Shown: positions 24,021 to 35,700 of the stretch, piece by piece | Layout: each line of letters begins with the position of its first letter | How positions within the stretch are numbered: the first letter of the stretch is position 1 | From: Physcomitrium patens | Taxonomy: Eukaryota; Streptophyta; Bryopsida; Funariales; Funariaceae | Direction of reading: 5' to 3' | NCBI RefSeq assembly: GCF_000002425.4 | Contig: NC_037265.1 | Location: forward strand, 1,645,980 to 1,709,979 | Length of the DNA stretch: 64,000 nt | Made by a program: the position numbers and the translations under genes | The notes under the pieces: model-generated | What the model was told of the DNA's origin: nothing | The model's input: the letters and a program-made list of their open reading frames with translations, nothing else | Database searches by the model: none

Positions 24021-26856
24021 AATAATGATAATAATACTAACTCGGTAAACCAAGTGGTATAGACGCATAAAATAAAGGACCATGAAAATGAGACACAACG
24101 TTGTTTTGGGTGAGGTACTCTCAAAGAATAACAAGCAACTTGCTATGTTTCAAATGTGGAAAAATCACTCAAACACATGCACACGGACACTGAAAAAGTG
24201 GTAACTGGTAATCAAACGAAGTTGCATCTACAGTAAGTATTACCCAAAAACTTGCTACATAATTCAATGTTCCAACATAAGTTTAGAAGAAAACTGCTAC
24301 GTAGAAAAATTGTTCATGTCTCTGAAATTAGGTGAAATTAAAATTTGAAAGGAAAAGTTGTAAAAAACAAGTCAATAAAATGCACAACGTACCTTCAGGT
24401 TAAATTCTGAGACCGATTTATTGAGTACGTCGTCAAAGAAATTGGCAAGCTTCGGCACAAGAGGTGCCACATCTACACTCTGCAGGCACACATGTATAAA
24501 ATCCATTCAAGCTTTTGAATCCACATATTATCATTAATGGCATCCAAGATGAGATGTTGAATTTCAGTATGTCAATGCAACCTAGCAAAACACCAGAGCT
24601 GCAACAATTGTTTACACAACAGTTCTATTAGTGATACTTACGGAGTCTAGGAAGCCAAGGGTATAGTAGTCTCGAGCCATTGATTCTAGTCGTAACAAGG
24701 AAGCCCAAGGTAGCTATTCTCCACCCATTTCAGTAGGAAAATTGTTCTCAATATTATTGGTTGATTATAACCGATGAGAAATTCTGAATTAGGGTGGACT
24801 ACTGAAAGTTCATCAATAACCTGAGCATTCAACCTGTTGGTAATTACGTCACCGGTTAAACCGTTTCTGGCTAGAACCATTTCGATGGACTTGAAGATCA
24901 TTTAGGCCAGCACATGGATCAGAGTAGAAAATCTGTTATCAGCGAACACAAATGCTCTGTGACTTACCATGCTCTAGTAGCTGGCGCATCGTGCGATCTA
25001 TGCCCAAATCAACAAAATCTACTGCTTTCATTCCATAACCACGAAGACCACCCTCATCTGTGAGTTTGACTCCTATCCACTCCATGGTTAAAACCCTTCG
25101 TGATCTGTTGCCAGCAGAATAATGCATGAGCCCAACTAAAATAGCGGTAGGGTATTTGACAATCTTGAATAATTTGCATCTTAATGTTAGAAATTGCATA
25201 GTTGATATAAAAAATATACTTACGTGTACTCCCAATGTATTTTTGGAACCCGTATGCGTGGAAGACCACCATACAGGGAATCAAAGTGTTCTGCGTTGCA
25301 ACCTTCCTGTGATTATCAAAGATTTTTCATTAGGAGTCTGTGAACGGTCATATTTAGGACAATCTGTTCAGTTCTCGAACTCTCTAACAAGGAAAAAAAG
25401 ATACGTCAGCATATCCTTACCATCACAGTAGAAATTCAAATTATAAAACCAAGATACCTGGTGCTTTTCCATTAGAATTTCAAGAACCCATGGGCTGTTC
25501 TGAACTCACATTTCTTTTCAAGAGCATGCACGTTAACTTGGTTAAGGAAGTTGGTATGTCCAACTGTAGGGTAATACATCTGTACCTTGATGTAATCAAG
25601 TTCCGCAAAAAGACGGCTAGCAAACTCGTCCACGATATCTACCAGACGAGTAGACCTCGAAATTTCCGTATTTGCATCAGCCCAAGCGGCTGCTTTTCGC
25701 ACTGAAACAGATCGAACAATTTATGATACGTAGCTCATTTTTGTTTTAGCTTATCTCTTATTTTCTGTATTTTACTTTCCATTCAACTTTTTGAAGTGTT
25801 GTGTGTTAAAATCACAAAACAACAAAAAAACCAAAACATTACAAGTCAGTAGTCTTCGAAGTAATAAGACTTCCAAATGCAGTTCCGAAAGATCTGACTA
25901 GCTTATAAATGCACTTCTCTTTGATCTACAGAGAACTGTACGTGTGATATGTATCAAAATAATGAGGGTATAGCTACATGATCAAAGTTAGTCTAATCTC
26001 CATATCTGTTGCCGAAACATCTTTCAACATGCCACAGCATAATTATAGAATACACTGCACGAATACTTCAGAAGAACCTGCAAGAAAAATGATTTCTTTG
26101 TGTGCGAATATGTACCTAGAAACATATCCAGAGCAAGGCTGTCACCAATGCCGGGTCTTTGAACCTGAGCACCAACTCGATCGTGATCTTCACTTCCAAA
26201 TTCTACTCAAACTTCGAAAATGATCCTCAAATCTTAAATTGCATAAGAGTCAAATATGCGGGAAGAAGCAAAGACACCAACAAGGAAAGCTCTTAGCTTC
26301 TTGGTATACTTCGTCTAAAATTTAAATGGAAATATGTACATATGTATATCTTGTTGAAGGGAATTTAGAGGTGAATATCTACCTTGACAGCCACAAGTTC
26401 TCCAGTAGAGCATAGACGTGCCTTGTAAACCTGGAATATACAAGTCTTTTACTAAACGTTTTTGAAAATAAGGTAGCTATTCATAAAATAACAAGTGAAA
26501 ATCCTTCTTCTTTTCCATTCGATACAATACTAAAATCTTCAAGAAATACAACTGCTTATGTATAGATATAGTTTACCTATTTCAAGTTATACATAAACTT
26601 TTTTTTTGTGCTTCTGCATCTACTGAAACATTCTTCTCACTGCAAATGAAGTCATGTGATTGAAGGTACTAGATTGGCCAATGGATAACTCAAAGTCAAA
26701 TAATTATGTTGGAATTTGACTATAAGTTTGTTTCTATCCTCTAGTAGAAGACTAAGATGTGTACAAAAGATAGACGAATCATAAAAAAACATATTGTCAT
26801 ACTTGATCCAAGCTAGCTGCTACAACACGCTCTAGAAAGATTTCAGTAAAGACGTC
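23289..26856 (-). pseudogene. ABC1K 3' exon block
   Basis: Exon 26856-26803 (DVFTEIFLERVVAASLDQ) corresponds to the EPIAAASLGQ motif but reads ERVVAASLDQ. It starts only about 23 bases from the copia LTR and has no convincing acceptor. Then VYKARLCSTGELVAVK (26430-26383), VQRPGIGDSLALDMFL (26164-26116), the 39-codon exon 25701-25586, EGCNAEHFDSLYGGLPRIRV (25306-25224), the exon with MEWIGVKLTDEGGL (25104-24968), a badly decayed catalytic exon (24932-24642), VDVAPLVPKLANFFDDVL (24479-24393) and the last exon 23849-23289 with ALVNDLIPIIEAVG and MADIMRISREEAEALVDRAI. Donors and acceptors are GT-AG and phases agree from 26430 to 24968. Confidence 0.8.
23992..24036. repeat. ATA/ATG trinucleotide microsatellite
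   Basis: AATAATAATAATAATAATGA-type run inside the ABC1K region, between exons. Confidence 0.85.
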
Positions 26857-26879
26857 CTTCAATTGATTTCAAAAACAGT

Positions 26880-27110
26880 TGAGAATGTTTTAGAGAGGGA
26901 AATAAGAGTAGCTAAAAGTAATATGCACACATATGTATACCCAGACACACATAAAGTGAGTTTATTAATAAGGTTATATCTCTTATAAAAAGAGAAGGGG
27001 AGAAGATAAACAATTTCTCCCTACTACATTTGAAACATTGTAGCTACAATAAATACTATAGACTATAGTAAAAGTATGGAGAGTGTCGGCTACATTTAAT
27101 ACTTTCAATA
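26880..27110 (-). repeat. Copia LTR, outer extra copy
   Basis: Similar throughout to 27467-27702 and 38711-38923 (for example TGAGAATGTTTTAGAGAG at one end and TTTAATACTTTCAATA at the other). The 356 bases that follow resemble the 3' internal end after 27702, so LTR plus internal end is tandemly duplicated. Confidence 0.75.
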
Positions 27111-27466
27111 CTCTTCCTTACTCATCATAATATTTATATGTATAGAATTATAATCTATACTTTTCTGTAATCTCTTAAAATCAACAACTACTGCTTCATT
27201 AAAACCTTATCTAAAAAAATCTTATTATATTTAAGGACAAGACTATATATGAAGGAAAAAAAATATAACATAATTTCTTGCTCTCTTAAAGCACTATTTA
27301 TTATACAAAGTTACACTTTTGCTATGAAGACAGACAGATAGACAAAGAGAGAGATAAGTATAATACTCTATGATATACAATGACTCACTCCTTCCTTCTT
27401 CCTCTCGCCTCCTTTTCTTTCCTCTATTCTACTTTCTTCCCTTCATCTCATTTTCTTTATCATTCT

Positions 27467-27702
27467 TGAGAATGTTTTAAAGAAAGACACAATAGTAGCT
27501 AGAAGTATTGTGCACACACATACAAAGTATATATACACATTCAAGAGAGAGTATATTGATATGGTTATCTCACATATACAAAGAAAAGAAGAAAAAATAA
27601 ATATTTTCTTTCCACTATATTCCAAACATTATAGCTACAATATTTATTATAAACTGTAGTAAATATTATTGAAAGCGCCGGCTTCATTTAATGCTTTCAA
27701 TA
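27467..27702 (-). repeat. Copia 3' LTR
   Basis: Second LTR-like copy. The adjacent CTCCTCCCTACT at 27703 on the plus strand is, in element sense, the polypurine tract AGTAGGGAGGAG placed directly before the LTR. Confidence 0.75.
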
Positions 27703-30600
27703 CTCCTCCCTACTTATCATAATATTTAAATAATATAAAATATTTATAGAATTATAATCTATACTTTTTTGTAATTTCACAAAATCAACAATTGTTGCTT
27801 CATTAAAATCTTATCTAAGAAAATCTTATTGTATTCAAGGATAAAACCATAAATAAAAGAAAAAGAGTACAACATCATTTTAATAATTTATTAAGTTTCT
27901 TAGTCAAGAAAAGCAAGTTGCCATATGCCAATACTATAAGTAAATTGGCGATGGTTGTATAAAGGGAGAACTTTGGTGAGGAGATCAAGAAGGTTATTTA
28001 TAGATTCAATTTTCTTGATCTTAAGTAGTTGATCAATAATCAAGTCATACATATAACTAAAATACTTTGAATCAATATACTTTGTTTTATCTCCTTTAAT
28101 GAAACCAATTTGCATCTGTACAATATAAGTGCTATTATTTTCATTCAAGATAGTTGAAAAATCATCATATGAAAGTCCACAAGTTATTTGAATGAGTTTA
28201 TCAATTGATTGTAATCAAATACATTCTTGAGATGCTTCAAATAAGGCAATAATTTTTACATGGTTGAATAAAGTTGCACTCATAGTTTATTTCATTGATT
28301 TCCATGATATTGCAGCTTCATGTCATAACAATATATAGCAAGTTTGAGATTTAGGTGTTGAAATATTAGATTTATATCCTATATCAAAATATCCAACCAA
28401 TTTTGGATCTATGGATCATGTGTAATATAATCCCAAATCTTTAGTATTTTTTAAATAACATAGTAAATATTTGATGTCATTCCAATATTATAGTATTGAA
28501 CATGTATTGTATCTTGCAAGAATATTAATTACAAATACAATATCTGATTTTTAGATGTTGCTAAATATAAAAGTACGTCAATTGCTACGACGTATGGATA
28601 TTGCTCTTTTGATATTTTTTTCTCCTCCTTGAATGGACAGTAAAAATCATGACTATCACAACCATGCTCAACCTTAGTGTGGATGATAGAAAAGCATCAA
28701 TTATATTGAATCTCCATAAGATTTGTCTAATATATATTAGTTGGTAGAAAAAAATGCTACCATGTGTAAGATGCATAATCTGAAGATTAATGCAGAAAGT
28801 TATTTTTCTTAATATTTTCATTTTAAAGTCACGAATAAATAGATTAGTAGCTGCAATGCATGCAGATTTAGTACCTACTAGGTTAAGATCATCAACATAT
28901 ATAGCAATGATTATAAAACCAAATTTATCTTATTTGATAAATAAAAAAAGGATTAATGAATCACTTACAAACTTATTTATAATTAAATAATCTCAAAGAC
29001 ATTGATACCACATGCATCTAGATTATTTAAGATTATATAAGATCTTGTGTAATTTAATATCATAATATTATCTCAAAGCAAGTACATTTGAAGTTCCTAT
29101 TTTCAAACCATATAGGACTTTCATATAAATATTTATATCAAGAGAACCATAAAAATACGCAATTACCACATTCATGAGGTGCATCTCAAGGGTGGCATGA
29201 TCTGCTATTCGAATAATATATTGGACTGTAATTGAATCTATGATTTGAGAATATGTGGATTCATAATCAATACCAAACTATTGGATAAATCCTTAGGCAA
29301 CAAGACTAGCTTTATAGCAAGTTATTTGATCCTTAATATCTTGCTTGCATACTAATACCATCTTATATGCAATAGGGTAAGAAGTAAAAGTGTCCACAAT
29401 TGAATCAAAGACTTTTCTCTTATGAAAAAAAGTATATTCTTCTTTAATGATAATTTTCTATTTTAATCAGTCAAAGCAATATATTACTTCTTGAATGGTT
29501 TGAGATTCAAGATCCTCTTTCTTGTAAGAAATAACTTTTACAATCATGAATACAAATGATTCATCTATTATAATAGATGGTCTATTCTAAAAATCATTTA
29601 TACCATAATATAAAACAGATAACTCTGTACTCAACTTGGTTTTATTTCTCCTAATTTCAAGATTTTTTATTGCATGAGGTGAAGGTATAATGTGCATGGA
29701 CATATTGTCATTAATTGATGGCCTCCTAGATTTAATAGGAACTTCCACAAAAACAATACCAAAATCATCACATGTTATAGCTTTCTTCTTTTGTGGTTGC
29801 ATATCTGATCTACAAGTCCTTTTAATTGTTGATGTTTTAACTTGAGGTATATTTTTAGAAGTATTGCAATCTGAGTGAGTTCATTTTGAATCTCATTAAT
29901 TAGAACTCTTATAATCCAAGGTGCATTAGTGAAGCTATCATGTGTTTCATCTACAATTTTTTTTAGATACAAAATCTTGGCAACTTCTCTTTTAACCAAA
30001 GATGTTCTAAGATCAGAATTCATTGTAAATATTTTTGGTCCTCCAAATATAAGTATTATATTTTTTATTGATTAAATAATCTTCTTTGAAGAGATGAAAA
30101 TATATTCTCTTTAAAATTTTTTTTTTGAAAACATACATGTAATAATGTGTAAGTTGATAGATCAAAAATACAAATAATGCTTGATGGTATGCCAATCGAA
30201 ACCAACATATATACTTTCTTATTGATGAGCTTCAATGATATGCCATTTAGGTTTTAGTCTTAGGATCCAAGTACAGCAACCAAATACTTATAAGTGAGGT
30301 ATATTTGAAACACAACCTAAAATAAATTCTTGGGGTGTAATAATTTCAAGAAAAGAAGGATGGAGGCATATTAATGTTGTAGCATGCAAAATTATATGAC
30401 CCCACATAGATGTAGGTAAATTTGCCTGAAGACAGAGTGGTGAGATAATGAATTGTATATACTTTATAAATAACTCTATAAATTTATTTATAGCATGTTC
30501 ATATGTCAACACAAATTGAAGGCGAAGCAATGATCTTATTTTGCACACATGGATGATATAATTCTATAGAATCTACATTTACAAGTCGTAAATTATGCCT
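27703..30600 (-). pseudogene. Copia pol remnant (integrase, RT, RNase H)
   Basis: In element order: an integrase/post-integrase segment at 30548-30288 (LPTSMWGHIILHATTLICLH), the RT active site YVDDL at about 28900-28885, and the RNase H end at 28148-27900 (TKYIDSKYFSYMYDLI, then LDLLTKVLPLYN). Stops and frame changes are frequent throughout. Confidence 0.75.
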
Positions 30601-31025
30601 AGTTATATATGGAATTATCTTTTGAAATAATGTACATCTTGAATGGTCTAATTGTCCATGCTAGAGAAAAATGTGACTCTATATGATAGTCAATACAAAA
30701 TTAAATATAATAGGAGATAAGATTACAATCCGATATAAACCATTTGTCATAACAAAGGCTTTTTCTACAACTCTATAGTTCTCTTTAAGAACCAAAACCT
30801 CCTCCCTATCTAAAACTGTGGATGAGAAGTAATAACCATTGGCATACATATCTTGGTAGTTGATTAGACTTTAAAGTGTTGAAGATACAAACATTGCATG
30901 TTTACATTTTATAATAGAGTTTGCAGGCAATTTTACCATCACTATTCCTTCTTAGAAATAAAATGTATTTGTTCTAGCTACAGTCATCAAATTTCTAGTT
31001 TGCTAGGTTGAAGATTTTTCAATAA
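30601..31025 (-). pseudogene. Copia pol upstream remnant
   Basis: AT-rich continuation of the copia internal region up to the gypsy insertion point. No motif is clear. GAAAC at 31026-31030 is the left target duplication of the nested element. Confidence 0.5.
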
Positions 31026-31030
31026 GAAAC

Positions 31031-31397
31031 TGTCATGGACATACATTGGAAGATTCTTCGAATATTCTTCTAGAATATTCTCTAAAGATTCTCTAAAGAT
31101 TCTCTTAGAAGGTTCTAGAATATTCTGATAGATTCTAGGAAGTTGCTCGAGAAGTTTCCTAATTAGTAGAAGTTGTTGGAGAAGCGTCCTAGTTAGCGGA
31201 AGTAGCTCGAGAAGCTTCCTATTCAGTAGTATATATAGGAGTCGAGGCTGAAGGGTTCTTCAGTCTCAACAACACATCTCTTGGAGTTCTAGCTCACCTT
31301 TCTGGTGTTGTTCTTGTACTCATCTGTTTAATCTAGTTCTGCCACTTCTTCTTGAACTTCTTGTTAGATTTCAAGTCTGTATTTTGTGTCCGTGACA
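31031..31397 (+). repeat. Chromovirus 5' LTR with promoter
   Basis: 367 bases, TG...CA. A TATA box lies at about 31230-31238 (TATATATAG). About 105-180 bases upstream of it is a dense set of heat-shock-element blocks, and further GAGAAG/TTCC repeats lie between. Confidence 0.95.
31049..31125 (+). promoter_or_regulatory. Heat-shock element cluster in the 5' LTR
   Basis: Heat-shock factor trimers bind alternating GAA and TTC blocks spaced by two bases. TTCTAGAATATTC at 31068-31080 is a perfect three-block site. GAAGGTTCTAGAATATTC at 31108-31125 is a perfect four-block site. GAA/TTC blocks at 31049-31067 add further half-sites. That this drives heat-induced transcription is inferred. Confidence 0.7.
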
Positions 31398-31420
31398 GTT
31401 TGTCGAGACTGCATTTTCAC

Positions 31421-31432
31421 TGGTATCAGAGC
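31421..31432 (+). promoter_or_regulatory. Primer-binding site for initiator tRNA-Met
   Basis: TGGTATCAGAGC is the classic plant retroelement site complementary to the 3' end of tRNA-iMet. It lies 23 bases inside the LTR end instead of directly adjacent. Confidence 0.75.
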
Positions 31433-31700
31433 TAGTTCCTTCTTGTTAGAGAGTGGATTACTCCTCTTCTTGAAGGTATGCTAGTATTTTAGAGGTTGCG
31501 GATTACCCTCCTCTAAACTGATATCTCTTCTTTCTCAATATTGGAGCCTTATTCTTCTTGGAGAGAGTGGATTACCCCTCATCTTGGAGTCTTAAGGCGT
31601 TTTAGAGGTTGCGGAGTACCCTCCTCTGAACCAATATTGTCCTCTTGTCAAAACTCTTTTTTCTTCTTTCTGAAGGTTAGCCGAAGGTTAAGACGTTAAA

Positions 31701-32702
31701 ATGGCTGAAAGTTTGGAATCCAAACTAGATGCCATCATAAATACTCTTGCCTCGTTGTCACATAGGACAACAGAGATCGAAGGAGTCATGGTAGGACTTC
31801 ATAACAATGGAGCATCTGGGATAGCGCCATCTAAAGCATATCAGCCTCAAACTTCTGCGCTAGAAGAAGCAGTTCTACTTCCATTTCAACAAGATCAAGT
31901 AGTCCTACAACGAAAGGAGCCTCGAGTTAGTCTTCCGGATAAGTTTGATGGAACTCGTTCCAAGTTTCGAGGTTTTGTCAACCAAATCAGGTTGATAACA
32001 ATTTTATAGCCCGAACGTTATCCGACGGAGGAAGCGCGTGTTGGGCTTGTTGGAACCTTGCTTACAGCACAAGCTCTGTCTTGGTTTACTCCCTTGTTCG
32101 AGAAGCGATTGCCAATCCTGAGCAACTTTGAAACGTTCTTGGAGGCGTTTGCAGAAGCATTTGGCGAGCATGATAAAGTTCGATGGGCTACAACAAAGAT
32201 CCGATCGCTACGACAAGGAACACGCTCTGCATTAGTCTATGCCTCGGATTTCAGACAATTGGCAAGTGACATTACTTGGGGTGAAGAGGCGTTGGTGAGT
32301 CAGTTTTATTGGGGCTTGAAGGATGATGTGATGGACTTGCTGTTATCTCTTCCTGATCCTCAAACGCTCAACGAAGCCATTAGCCAAGCTGTAAAGTGTG
32401 ACAACCGCCTATTCCAGCGTCGCTAAGACCAACGTCCAAGACACCAAATGACTCATTACGACGTGACTATGTCTGCAAATAGCTTAAACTCCCATTCGGA
32501 GGCAACAGACATGCAAATCGACACGGCGCGTGTCCGATCTCTTACTCCAATAGAGAAGAAACGGCATATGGAGGAAGGGTTATGTTTGTACTGTGGAGAA
32601 GAAGGTCACAAGGTTGGAAATTGCCCAAAGAAGCAAAATTGGCACCCTGTCAAGACTAGAAGTGCGATGATTCCGGAAAACGACGACGCCCAGCCACAGT
32701 AG
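31701..32702 (+). pseudogene. Chromovirus gag, two in-frame stops
   Basis: A single frame from ATG 31701 to TAG 32700-32702, interrupted by TAG at 32007-32009 and TAA at 32424-32426. Before the first stop lies a short N-terminal coiled segment and the start of the retrotransposon capsid domain (SLPDKFDGTRSKFRGFVNQI). The capsid domain continues after the stop. Near the end is a CCHC zinc knuckle at 32583-32624 (CLYCGEEGHKVGNC), which binds RNA in packaging. Both stops are one C-to-T change from a Gln codon. Pol lies in the -1 frame relative to gag and its frame is open from 32660, giving a 43-base overlap. Confidence 0.9.
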
Positions 32703-35700
32703 GAACCGTGCGGCTGGACAATCTTATATCACGACAACAATCAGGTTCCTCCTTCTCTGTCCAACCTGCCCGTTGTTTTACAATTCTTTTGTTTTTAGGC
32801 CCTCAAAAACAAAAAACTTTAGCTTTATTGGATTCGGGGGCATCTACTTGTTTTTTAGATGAAGAGTTTGCTAAACGCCACAAGATCCGTTTAGTACAGA
32901 AGTCCAAACCTGTTCACGTAGAGGTAATAGATGGACGACCCTTATTGTCAGGCAACGTTACCCACGAATCAGAACCTATAGAAGTGGTGTTTAAGGACCA
33001 TAGTAGTCACGTTGTTTTTAATATTATTAGAACCCCATCAAGCCCTGTTATCCTTGGTCTTTCTTGGTTAGAAGATCATAATCCGTCCATTGATTGGAGG
33101 CTACGAAGGATAACATTTCCTGAAAAAAATAATAATAAACCTGTTGGTAGAACCTACATGAAGAAATCCATGTTTATTGGAGCGAGATCGTTCCTAAGAT
33201 CGTCTAAGGAAGGCGCACCATTTGTCATTTATGCAGCTCCAACTAGCGGCGAGAATATCTCAACATCGAATATACCAGAGCAATATAGGAATTTTGAAGA
33301 CGTGTTTCAGAAGAAAAACGCCGATATACTGCCAGAACATCGACCATATGATTGCGCCATAGACTTGGAGGAAGGAGCGCAACCACCTTTTGATCCAATA
33401 TACAACCTATCGCAGACGGAGTTGGCAGAATTGTGGAAGTACATCGATGAGAATCTAGCCAAGAATTTTATTCGACATTCAAAGTCGCCAGCTGGAGCAC
33501 CAATCCTATTCGTGAAGAAAAAGGATGGCTCACTGCGAATGTGCGTGGACTACCGAGGACTCAACAAGGTGACCAAGAAAAATCGCTATCCCTTACCTTT
33601 GATCTCCGGCCTCTTAGATCAACTTGGACGTGTAAGGATTTTTACAAAGATTGATTTAAGAGGAGCCTACAACCTTGTGCGAATCAAAGAAGGAGATGAA
33701 TGGAAGACAGCCTTTCGTACAAGGTATGGCCATTTTGAGTACAATGTCATGCCTTTTGGTCTTACCAATGCTCCAGCGGTCTTTCAGCACATGATGAACG
33801 ACATCTTTCGGGAGTACCTCGATGACTTTGTTGTGATCTATCTGGATGATATTTTGATATTTTCTAAGAATGAAGAAGAACATGAGAAGCACGTTTGTTT
33901 GGTTCTTGAAAAACTACGCGAACGAGGACTCTACGCCAAGTTGGAGAAGTGTCAATTTCACCATAATGAGATGGAATTTTTGGGCTTCATTGCGACTACA
34001 GAGGGCTTGAAGATGGATCCAAAAAATGTAGAAGCAATTATATCTTGGGAAGTTCCGAAGACGGTTAGAGATGTTCAGTGTTTTCTTGGATTTGCTAACT
34101 TCTATCGGATCTTCATCAAGAATTATTCTCAAGTTGTTGTACCACTCACGCGTCTAACAAGCAAAGATAAGCTTGAATGGAGATCACAAGCAGCAAAAGC
34201 ATTTCAAGATCTCAAGACGGCATTCACTACGGCTCCAATCTTGGTACACCCTGACTTTGCAAAGGCTTTCTATTTAGAGACCGATGCTTCAGATTTTGCT
34301 TTGGGAGCTGTGCTTTCACAGATGGGCATAGACAAGAAGCTTCACCCAGTTGCGTTCTATTCACGAAAGTTCTCTGCTGCTGAGATCAACTACGAGATCC
34401 ACGACAAAGAGCTGCTTGCTATAGTGGATGCCTTCCAAGAGTGGCGTCACTTCTTCGAAGGAGCTGCACATCTAGTGACTGTTTATACGGACCACAAGAA
34501 TTTGGAGTACTTCATGACAGCTCGAATTTTGAATCGTCGTCAAGCTCGATGGAATATGTCTCTATCACGATTTGACTTTATTATCACCTACCGCCTTGGA
34601 AAACAGCAAGGATTATCTGACGCATTATCGAGGAGATCGTATCTTGCGCCAAAGGCTGGAGAAGCAGCGTTTGATCAACAATGTACAACATTGTTGAAAC
34701 CAGAAAAATTCAGGATTTTTGCTACTGTTGCAACTATCGATGACGGCTTCCTCAGCGAGGTACGTACTGCGACCATTGAGGATTCTATAGCTCTTGACAT
34801 CAAACAACGTGTCGATAATGACAAGTTTAAGGTGGAAGGAGATCTTCTGTATTTTGAGGAGCGGTTGTATATCCCGAAAGGACCAACTCGACTCCGAGTA
34901 CTTCAATCTCGCCACGACTTTCCAGCTGCGGGACATTTTGGATTCAACAAGACTTTGGAGCTCATTTCACGAGATTTTTGGTGGCCCCAAATGTGGAAGG
35001 ATGTGAAGGAATTTGTCCTTTCTTGTGATGTTTGTTCAAGATCCAAGATCCCTCGACATCGTCCGTATGGACTTCTCCAGCCATTGCCTATTCCGCACCG
35101 ACCATGGTCTTCAGTTTCTACGGACTTCATTACGGACCTATCGCCATCGAATTCATTTGACAACATCTTTGTTGTGGTGGATCGATTTACAAAGATGGCG
35201 CATTTCGTGCCTTGCAAGAAAACATCGTCAAGTGAAGACACCGTAAGACTCTTTCTTAATAACATATATCGTTATCATGGCCTACCAGATGATATCGTGT
35301 CGGATCGAGGTACTCAGTTTGTATCCAAGTTTTGGAGGTCCCTCTTTGAGATATTGAAGGTGGATATTAAGCTCTCTTCGGCTTTTCATCCTCAAACTGA
35401 CGGTCAAACGGAGTGGGTGAATCAAGTTTTGGAGCAATATTTACGATGCACCATCAACTATCAACAAGATGATTGGACTGCATATCTACCGCTTGCTGAG
35501 TTTGCATACAACAACACTCTTCATGCGTCAACTCAACAAACACCATTCTTCTCCAACTACGGATACCACCCCAAGCTCGATTTATTGAGTTCTTCAGCAA
35601 ATAACAACCCAGCAGCTGAAGGATTTGTGAAGCAACTATCGGAGCTTCAAGCGACGTTGAAGCTTCAATTGCAATCTGCCCAAGAGAGTTACAAGGCATC

